Origin: an uncultured Muribaculaceae bacterium
GTDB taxonomy: Bacteria > Bacteroidota > Bacteroidia > Bacteroidales > Muribaculaceae
Assembly (NCBI GenBank): GCA_905207535.1
Contig: CAJLLX010000045.1
Location: 1 to 14,724, forward strand
Length of the DNA stretch: 14,724 nucleotides
Reading direction: 5' to 3'
Shown here: piece by piece, positions 9,305 to 14,724 of the stretch
Layout of the letters: every line of letters starts with the position of its first letter
Position numbering within the stretch: position 1 is the first letter of the stretch
Program-made: the position numbers and the translations under genes
The notes under the pieces: generated by a model
Databases searched by the model: none
What the model saw: only the letters and a program-made list of their open reading frames with translations
What the model was told of the DNA's origin: nothing

Positions 9305-10855
9305 ATGAGAAAGAGTGTACTGAGCGTAGGAATGGCGCTCATGCTGCTGAGCAGCGGATGCAAGGGTGACAAAAAGAATGTCCGGGACAGGCAGCTCCCT
9401 AATGTGATAGTGGTGCTGGCCGACGACCTGGGCTACGGAGATGTGGGATTCACAGGGTCGAAGACCATAGCTACCCCCAATATCGACTCGCTGGCACGCG
9501 GCGGTGTGACCTTCACCAATGCCTACGCCTCGTCGTCGACATCCACCCCGAGCCGCTATGCGCTGATGACGGGGATGTATCCCTGGCGCGACGACATCAA
9601 GATACTTCCCGGCGACGCTCCTCTGGTGATCAATCCCGAGCAGGAGACACTGCCCAAGATGATGCGCCGCGCCGGCTACACCACAGGCGCCATCGGCAAA
9701 TGGCACCTTGGCATGGGCAGCGGCAATGTGGACTGGAACGATACCATCCGCCCCGGAGCGCGCGAGATAGGCTTCGACTACTCATGTATCATAGCCGCCA
9801 CCAACGACCGTGTGCCCACCGTATTCGTGGAAAACGGGGCAGTGGTGGGCCTGGAGAAGGACGATCCGATCTATGTGGACTATGAAAAGAATTTCCCCGG
9901 CGAGCCTTGCGCGCTGGAGAATCCCGAAATGTTGCGCATGCACTGGGCCCACGGGCATCAGAACGCTATAGTCAACGGCATCCCCCGCATCGGCTATATG
10001 AAGGGGGGCATCAAAGCCCGCTGGGTCGACGAGGAGATGGCAGGATACTTCTCGGGGAAGGTGAAGGAATTTCTCGCCGAAAATAAGGACAAGCCTTTCT
10101 TCCTCTACTACGGGCTTCATGAGCCGCATGTGCCTCGTGTGCCCGACAGCCGATTCGCCGGCACCACAGGCCTTGGCCCGCGCGGCGATGCCATAGCCGA
10201 GGCCGACTGGTGTGTGGGTGAACTTGTCAAGGAGCTCGACCGCCTGGGCCTCCTGGAGAACACTATCATCATCTTCTCGAGCGACAACGGCCCCGTGCTC
10301 AACGACGGATACCTCGATCAGGCCCGCGAGCTTGCCGAGGCTGCCGGACACCGCCCCGCAGGCCCGCTGCGCGGCGGCAAATACAGCCTTTTCGACGGCG
10401 GCACTCATGTGCCCATGTGCGTCTACTGGAAGGGGCATGTGCGCCCCGTGACGAGCGACGCCTTAGTGTGCCAGATGGACCTCCTGGCTTCGCTTGCCGA
10501 CATGGTAGGGGAGGAGACCGTCCCCGGGCTTGACAGCCGCGCGATGATGCCCGTATGGCTCGGAGAGAGCACCGAAGGGCGCGAGGATCTCGTCATCGAA
10601 AATCAGGGAAAACTGGGTCTGCGCGCCGGCAACTACGCTTATCTGCCCCCTTACACCGGGCCTGAGACTAATCTCACCGGCAACGAGCTGGGCAACCTCG
10701 GCGTGGATGGCCTTTTCGACCTCAAAGCCGACGAGGGACAGCTCACCAACATCGCTCAGACCGACACCGCGCGCCTGGCGCAGATGAAGGCGCTCTTTGC
10801 CGACCGCACCGAGGGGTTCTACCGCCCGTTTGTGGAGGAGGTGACCCTCAAATAA
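9305..10855 (+). CDS. Serine-type sulfatase, probable lipoprotein
   Basis: This protein hydrolyses sulfate esters, probably on a sulfated glycan, but the substrate cannot be read from sequence. The 516 residues begin with a signal sequence ending LLSSGC; C19 would be lipidated, placing the enzyme in the periplasm or at the surface. The alkaline-phosphatase-like sulfatase fold shows metal-binding D40/D41 (VVLADDLGYGDVG), the activation motif S80-T-P-S-R84 followed by YALMTG, then AIGKWHLG (129-136), H272 in GLHEPHVPR, SSDNG with D327/N328, and PLRGGKYSLFDGGTHVP around R356/K359. The residue to be converted to formylglycine is serine, codon TCC at 9542-9544, so activation needs an anSME-type radical SAM enzyme. 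Exactly such an enzyme follows 43 nt downstream. No SusC/SusD or glycosidase genes adjoin it. Confidence 0.95.
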   Translation: MRKSVLSVGMALMLLSSGCKGDKKNVRDRQLPNVIVVLADDLGYGDVGFTGSKTIATPNIDSLARGGVTFTNAYASSSTSTPSRYALMTGMYPWRDDIKILPGDAPLVINPEQETLPKMMRRAGYTTGAIGKWHLGMGSGNVDWNDTIRPGAREIGFDYSCIIAATNDRVPTVFVENGAVVGLEKDDPIYVDYEKNFPGEPCALENPEMLRMHWAHGHQNAIVNGIPRIGYMKGGIKARWVDEEMAGYFSGKVKEFLAENKDKPFFLYYGLHEPHVPRVPDSRFAGTTGLGPRGDAIAEADWCVGELVKELDRLGLLENTIIIFSSDNGPVLNDGYLDQARELAEAAGHRPAGPLRGGKYSLFDGGTHVPMCVYWKGHVRPVTSDALVCQMDLLASLADMVGEETVPGLDSRAMMPVWLGESTEGREDLVIENQGKLGLRAGNYAYLPPYTGPETNLTGNELGNLGVDGLFDLKADEGQLTNIAQTDTARLAQMKALFADRTEGFYRPFVEEVTLK

Positions 10856-10898
10856 TGGCGTAATAGCTTTATTTATTGAAAATTATTATCATCGACCG

Positions 10899-12134
10899 AT
10901 GGAAGAGATAAGGATGCCGGGCCCCTTTGAGGCGCCGATGTATATCATGGCCAAACCCGCCGGCCCGCAGTGCAATCTCCATTGTGAATATTGCTACTAT
11001 CTGGAAAAGAAGGCGCTCTACGACCGCAAAAACCGCCCCTGGATGAGCGACGCCACCCTCGAGCGCTATATCCGCGAGTATATCGGCGCCTCCACCACCG
11101 AGGGGGTGATGTTTGTGTGGCATGGCGGAGAGGCCACGCTGCGCTCGCTCGACTTCTTTAAAAAGGCCATGAAACTGCAGCAGCAGTATGCGCAGGGACA
11201 TCATATAGACAACTCGCTGCAGACCAACGGCACTATGCTCACCGACGAATGGTGCCGCTTCCTGCGCGACAACCATTGGCTGGTGGGGATCTCTATCGAC
11301 GGTCCGCAGGAGATACACGACGAATACCGCCGCACCCCCGCCGGAAAGGGCACCTTCCTGAGTGTGATGAAGGGGATAAAGCTGCTGCAGAAATACGGGG
11401 TGGAGTGGAACGCCATGGCCGTGGTCAACGACTACAACGCCGACCATCCGCTGGAGTTTTACCGCTTTTTTAAAGAGATAGGGTGCAAATACCTGCAGTT
11501 CACCCCGATAGTGGAGCGGCTGCTACCCGACGGGCGTCTGGCGTCGCCCCTCGACGGCGACGAGGCCGGCGAGATCATGGAGATGTCGGTCACGCCCAAG
11601 AAGTGGGGCAAATTCCTGATCGCCCTCTTCGACGAGTGGATCCGGGAGGATGTGGGGCAGGTGTTTGTGCAGATTTTCGACTCCACCCTGGCCAACTGGG
11701 CCGGTGTGGCGCCCGGCCTCTGTGCCCTCGACAAATATTGCGGCCATGCCGCCGTGATGGAGCACAACGGCGACCTCTACAGCTGCGACCACTTTGTGTT
11801 TCCCGGCTATAAACTCGGCAACATCCACACCGACAGCGTGATAGAGATGATGACCTCCGACCGCCAGATGAATTTCGGCCGCATCAAGGCCGACACCCTC
11901 CCCGGCCAGTGCCGCGAATGTCGCTGGCAGTTTGCCTGCCACGGCGAGTGCCCTAAAAACCGCTTTGCCCGCACCGCCACCGGCGAGAAGGGCCTCAACT
12001 ACCTCTGCGAGGGCTACCGCATGTTTTTTGAGCATGTAGCCCCCTACATGGACTACATGCGCAACGAGCTTGCCGCCCATCGCCCCCCCGCCAACGTGAT
12101 GCGAGTGCGCGAGCAGATTGCTTCCGGCAGATAG
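10899..12134 (+). CDS. Anaerobic sulfatase-maturating enzyme (radical SAM/SPASM)
   Basis: anSME oxidises the active-site Ser or Cys of sulfatases to C-alpha-formylglycine in the cytosol before export. The 411-residue protein has the radical-SAM cluster motif C25-x3-C29-x2-C32 in the typical context GPQCNLHCEYCYYLEK, then WHGGEA (74-79), LQTNGT (107-112) and GISIDGP (130-136). The C-terminal SPASM-type region holds eight more cysteines: C275, C281, C296, C338, C341, C347, C351 and C370. This is the set and order expected for the two auxiliary [4Fe-4S] clusters of characterised anSMEs. D297, directly after C296, corresponds to the proposed catalytic base. Length and motifs indicate a complete enzyme. 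It follows the Ser-type sulfatase by 43 nt with no promoter or terminator visible between, so a shared transcript is likely. It may also serve sulfatases encoded elsewhere. Confidence 0.95.
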   Translation: MEEIRMPGPFEAPMYIMAKPAGPQCNLHCEYCYYLEKKALYDRKNRPWMSDATLERYIREYIGASTTEGVMFVWHGGEATLRSLDFFKKAMKLQQQYAQGHHIDNSLQTNGTMLTDEWCRFLRDNHWLVGISIDGPQEIHDEYRRTPAGKGTFLSVMKGIKLLQKYGVEWNAMAVVNDYNADHPLEFYRFFKEIGCKYLQFTPIVERLLPDGRLASPLDGDEAGEIMEMSVTPKKWGKFLIALFDEWIREDVGQVFVQIFDSTLANWAGVAPGLCALDKYCGHAAVMEHNGDLYSCDHFVFPGYKLGNIHTDSVIEMMTSDRQMNFGRIKADTLPGQCRECRWQFACHGECPKNRFARTATGEKGLNYLCEGYRMFFEHVAPYMDYMRNELAAHRPPANVMRVREQIASGR

Positions 12135-12184
12135 AGACATCAGTCCCCGAGAATATCGTTCCGGAAAATCGTCCCGAATGAACA

Positions 12185-12223
12185 AGCCCCGGAAATTGCG
12201 ATTCAAGCGCAGTTTCCGGGGCT
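12185..12223. terminator. Hairpin terminator between convergent genes
   Basis: A 16-bp stem with one G-U, 12185-12200 against 12208-12223 (core AGCCCCGGAAA/TTTCCGGGGCT), has a 7-nt loop. It is followed on + by a T-rich tail (tattttgttg). It sits between the convergent maturase and DUF4294 genes and could stop transcription from both sides. Confidence 0.7.
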
Positions 12224-12241
12224 ACGGGTATTTTGTTGTCT

Positions 12242-12922
12242 TCAGATCTGACCTTGCTCTACGGCCACGCAAACGCGCTCTATGATGGCGTCGTGCTTAT
12301 TCTTCTCCGGCTCGTACTTGCCTTTGAGCGATACGCCGAAGAGGCGGCCGAATCCCTGCCAGAATGTGGCGCGGAATGAGCCGAGGAAGGCTTTGAGGAT
12401 GTCGTAGCCGCTCTGGTTGGTCTCGCGCTGTATGAGCTTGACCAGCATGCGGGCCTGATTGCGCGAGAAGCGCTTCAGCACGGGCTTGTACTGATTGAAG
12501 ACGCTCGACTCCATCTCCTTCAGGTAGCGCTCGCGCTCTTCCTGTGTGGGGAAGGTCTCGATGTATTCGTAGGTCTCGAGCAGGGTCTCGCAGATGAGTT
12601 TGGCGTAGGGGAGCGCCTTCTTCACGTCGCGCACTGTCTTCCAGTAGAAGTCGCGGTCTTTCTTGTTTTTGAATTTCAGCTCGGGAAAGACGGTGATCTC
12701 GTTGAAAACGATCACGAGCACGGTGTCCCCCTCCTCGGTGACCTTGTGGTAGCGTCCGCGAAACACCGGCTGACGCCCTGTGCCGGGGCGCTCGATGGTG
12801 TGCTCCGGCTCGGCGAGGGCTTCGTAGTCGGCCGGAACCTGGGCATATGAGGTCACCGCCGCCAAAAAGGCAATGGCGGCGATGACAATGCGGTGTATGT
12901 AAGTGCTAAGTGTATTTGTCAT
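12242..12922 (-). CDS. Exported DUF4294 family protein
   Basis: This 226-residue protein has a signal peptide (IVIAAIAFLAAVTSYA, cleavage before Q28), so it is exported. The mature part matches what I know of DUF4294, a Bacteroidetes family of unknown function: a short N-terminal beta region (GDTVLVIVFNEITVFPELKF, about 65-84), then DFYWKTVRDVKKALPYAKL (91-109), ETYEYIETF (116-124) and QARMLVKLIQRETNQSGYDILKAF (about 156-179). The conserved FRATFWQGFGRLFGVSLKGKY (183-203) follows. Helical, highly charged stretches dominate. The ATG is fixed by a strong Shine-Dalgarno sequence, AGGAGAAGG, at 12928-12936, which is notable because most genes here have none. It lies 42 nt behind nadB on the same strand with no terminator between, so it is probably cotranscribed from the nadB promoter. 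Why an exported protein travels with an NAD-synthesis gene is unknown. Confidence 0.88.
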   Translation of the reverse strand: MTNTLSTYIHRIVIAAIAFLAAVTSYAQVPADYEALAEPEHTIERPGTGRQPVFRGRYHKVTEEGDTVLVIVFNEITVFPELKFKNKKDRDFYWKTVRDVKKALPYAKLICETLLETYEYIETFPTQEERERYLKEMESSVFNQYKPVLKRFSRNQARMLVKLIQRETNQSGYDILKAFLGSFRATFWQGFGRLFGVSLKGKYEPEKNKHDAIIERVCVAVEQGQI

Positions 12923-12927
12923 ATATT

Positions 12928-12936
12928 CCTTCTCCT
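12928..12936 (-). promoter_or_regulatory. Strong ribosome binding site of the DUF4294 gene
   Basis: The minus strand reads AGGAGAAGG, 5 nt before the ATG at 12922-12920. It is the only strong Shine-Dalgarno match I see in the window; the other genes start behind AT-rich leaders. It supports this start and suggests independent initiation behind nadB. Confidence 0.7.
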
Positions 12937-12964
12937 GACATATTTAACGCGGAGGAGGGCTATG

Positions 12965-14545
12965 TTATTGCGCGGGAGTGTGGGGAGTGGGCGGATAATC
13001 AAGGGTATAGTGGAGGCCGCGGCTCTCGTGGCGCTCTTTGGCCTGGCGCATGATGAGGTAGCCTACATTGATGATGTTGCGGAGCTCGCAGATTTCGCGC
13101 GAGGCCTTGGAGCACTTGAAGAGCTTCTCGGTCTCCTCGTAGAGGATGTCGAGGCGGTTCCAGGCGCGGTCGAGGCGCAGGTTGGAGCGCACGATGCCCA
13201 CATAGGTGCCCATGATCTGGTTCACCTCGCGGATGCTCTGGGTGATGAGCACCATCTCCTCGGGGTGGCGTGTGCCCTCGTCGTTCCATTCGGGCACATC
13301 GTTGCGGAAGCTGATGTGGGGGAGCTCCTGCACGGCATGCTGCGCTGCGGCCTCGGCATAGACCACAGCCTCGATGAGCGAGTTGGAGGCGAGGCGGTTG
13401 CCGCCGTGGAGGCCGGTGCACGAACATTCGCCCACGGCGTAGAGGTGGCGGATCGACGACTCGGCGTTGGTGTCCACCTTGATGCCTCCGCAGAGATAGT
13501 GGGCGGCAGGGGCCACGGGGATGTAGTCCTTGGTGATGTCGATCCCCAGCGAGAGGCATTTGCGGTAGATATTGGGGAAGTGGCGGCGGGTCTCCTCGGG
13601 GTCCTTGTGTGTGACGTCGAGAAATACGTGGTCGTCGCCGTGGAGCTTCATCTCCGAGTCGATGGCGCGGGCCACCACGTCGCGGGGCGCCAGTTCCAGG
13701 CGCTCGTCGTATTTCTCCATGAAGCGCTCGCCGCGGAGGTTGCGGAGTATGCCACCGTAGCCGCGCATGGCCTCGGTGATGAGGAAGCTGGGACGGTCGC
13801 CGGGATGGAAGAGCGCGGTGGGGTGGAATTGGATGAACTCCATATCCTTCACCGTGCCCTTGGCGCGGTAGACCATGGCGATGCCGTCGCCGGTGGCCAC
13901 GAGCGGATTGGTAGTGGTCTGATATACGGCGCCTACGCCGCCGGTGGCCATGAGGGTGACCTTGGCGAGGAAGGTGTCGACGCGCCCCTCGGGTGTGAGC
14001 ACATATGCGCCGTAGCAGGTGATGTCGGGGGTGCGGCGGGTGACTATCTTGCCAAGATGGTGCTGGGTGATAATCTCGATGGCGAAATAATGCTCGTAGA
14101 CATCGATCTGGGGGCAGCGGCGCACGGCCTCGATGAGGCTCTGCTGTATCTCATAGCCGGTGTTGTCGGCGTGGTGGAGGATGCGAAATTCCGAGTGTCC
14201 CCCCTCGCGGTGGAGGTCGAAAGAGCCGTCCTCCTTCTTGTCGAAGTTCACGCCCCACTCAATGAGCTGGCGTATCTGAGCCGGGGCCTCTGTGACCACC
14301 TTCTCCACGGCCACAGGGTCGGAGAGGTAGTCGCCGGCCACCATGGTGTCGTGTATATGTTTCTGGAAATCATCCACTTCGAGGTTGGTCACCGATGCCA
14401 CGCCACCCTGTGCGAGAGCGGTGTTGGCCTCATCGAGAGTAGTTTTGCAAATGAGGGCCACGCTGCCGTATTTGGCCACTTTGAGAGCGAAGCTCATGCC
14501 GGCGATGCCGGATCCTATAACGAGAAAATCATATTTCTTAGTCAT
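12965..14545 (-). CDS. nadB: L-aspartate oxidase (NadB)
   Basis: NadB is a cytosolic FAD enzyme oxidising L-aspartate to iminoaspartate, which NadA then converts to quinolinate. The chosen ATG (14545) gives 526 residues and places the FAD motif at the N-terminus (VIGSGIAG, G11-x-G13-x-x-G16). Further hallmarks are ALAQGGVAS (44-51), HSEFRILH with E119, ATGGVGAVY (201-208), FHPTAL with H241, LAPRDVVARAI with R288, PAAHYLCGGI with H349, and GECSCTGLHGGNRLASNSLIEAV with R384. These match the substrate-binding and catalytic set E121, H244, R290, H351 and R386 of the E. coli enzyme. The frame extends upstream to a TTG at 14578, but that codon overlaps the promoter -7 element and is rejected. The gene heads a leftward unit with the DUF4294 gene and is convergent with the sulfatase/maturase pair. 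Confidence 0.97.
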   Translation of the reverse strand: MTKKYDFLVIGSGIAGMSFALKVAKYGSVALICKTTLDEANTALAQGGVASVTNLEVDDFQKHIHDTMVAGDYLSDPVAVEKVVTEAPAQIRQLIEWGVNFDKKEDGSFDLHREGGHSEFRILHHADNTGYEIQQSLIEAVRRCPQIDVYEHYFAIEIITQHHLGKIVTRRTPDITCYGAYVLTPEGRVDTFLAKVTLMATGGVGAVYQTTTNPLVATGDGIAMVYRAKGTVKDMEFIQFHPTALFHPGDRPSFLITEAMRGYGGILRNLRGERFMEKYDERLELAPRDVVARAIDSEMKLHGDDHVFLDVTHKDPEETRRHFPNIYRKCLSLGIDITKDYIPVAPAAHYLCGGIKVDTNAESSIRHLYAVGECSCTGLHGGNRLASNSLIEAVVYAEAAAQHAVQELPHISFRNDVPEWNDEGTRHPEEMVLITQSIREVNQIMGTYVGIVRSNLRLDRAWNRLDILYEETEKLFKCSKASREICELRNIINVGYLIMRQAKERHESRGLHYTLDYPPTPHTPAQ

Positions 14546-14575
14546 AGCCTGTAAGATCTGTTGAGTTGGGGAAGG

Positions 14576-14607
14576 CAAAGTTACATTTTTCCCTCCTAAC
14601 AGCCAAA
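14576..14607 (-). promoter_or_regulatory. Promoter of the nadB-DUF4294 operon
   Basis: On the minus strand, TTTG (14607-14604), a 20-nt spacer and TAACTTTG (14583-14576) reproduce the Bacteroidetes consensus TTTG-N19-21-TAnnTTTG exactly. Transcription would begin within about 10 nt, leaving a leader of roughly 20-25 nt before the ATG at 14545. This rules out the longer TTG start of nadB. Confidence 0.8.
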
Positions 14608-14677
14608 TAAATATGTGGAGAGAGATGTGGGCGGAGATTGGTAGCCCGAAAGCCGACAGGATATAAAGAATCTGAGT

Positions 14678-14720
14678 TTTTCCAAAATAAGTAACTAAAA
14701 AGTCGTTATTTCTTGGAAAA
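14678..14720. repeat. AT-rich imperfect inverted repeat at the right edge
   Basis: TTTTCCAA (14678-14685) pairs with TTGGAAAA (14713-14720). The inner AATAA (14686-14690) pairs with TTATT (14706-14710) across a 2-nt bulge. It lies about 70 nt upstream of the nadB -33 element. It may be a terminator for a leftward gene beyond the window or an operator; the context needed to choose is cut off. Confidence 0.45.
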
Positions 14721-14724
14721 TAAT

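Noticed and set aside
12893..14554. Long open frame on + opposite nadB (about 553 codons)
   Set aside because: Same effect: an alanine/glycine/valine-rich antisense translation without motifs, while the minus strand encodes a complete NadB.
14546..14578. Longer nadB start at a TTG
   Set aside because: The codon overlaps the -7 element TAACTTTG of a well-formed promoter, so it would lie upstream of the transcript start.

Overview
The window looks like a chromosomal segment of a GC-rich gut-type Bacteroidales bacterium. A Muribaculaceae-like relative is my guess; Rikenellaceae or another relative is possible. The evidence is mostly gene content: a type IX secretion accessory protein of the PorZ kind, a DUF4294 protein encoded behind nadB, and a serine-type sulfatase next to its radical-SAM maturase. 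Start sites mostly lack Shine-Dalgarno sequences, and promoters of the Bacteroidetes type (TTTG, about 20 nt, TAnnTTTG) can be seen. No mobile element, CRISPR array, rRNA or tRNA was recognised.

Layout, left to right. Positions 1-140 hold the leader of a small outer-membrane beta-barrel gene (141-899, +) and a possible promoter firing leftward out of the window. A strong intrinsic terminator (962-997) closes that gene. Positions 1000-1421 have no gene but carry a dense cluster of DnaA-box-like 9-mers, an AT-rich patch and a TAACTTTG promoter element; this is either a candidate replication origin or an unusual long leader for nadA. Next come nadA (1422-2387), leuS (2461-5235), rdgB (5407-6000) and porZ (6107-8545), all on +. 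A conserved-looking unknown gene (8668-9192, +) has paired hairpins on both sides. A sulfatase lipoprotein gene (9305-10855) and an anaerobic sulfatase-maturating enzyme gene (10899-12134) follow as a likely two-gene operon. A 16-bp hairpin (12185-12223) separates them from the convergent nadB (12965-14545, -) and DUF4294 (12242-12922, -) operon. That operon is read from a well-formed promoter at 14576-14607. The right end (14608-14724) is non-coding and AT-rich, with an inverted repeat.

How the genes work together. NadB and NadA catalyse the two consecutive steps from aspartate to quinolinate in de novo NAD synthesis. They lie about 12 kb apart on opposite strands, yet both have the same TAACTTTG -7 element. 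The sulfatase has serine where formylglycine must form (S80), which only an anSME-type enzyme can convert, and that enzyme is encoded directly downstream. PorZ acts at the cell surface in type IX secretion, while leuS and rdgB are housekeeping genes.

Most of the window is ordinary core genome. The parts most worth a second look are the DnaA-box cluster (1001-1435), the alternative-pairing hairpins at 8567-8641, the Ser-sulfatase/anSME pair, and the unknown 174-residue protein.
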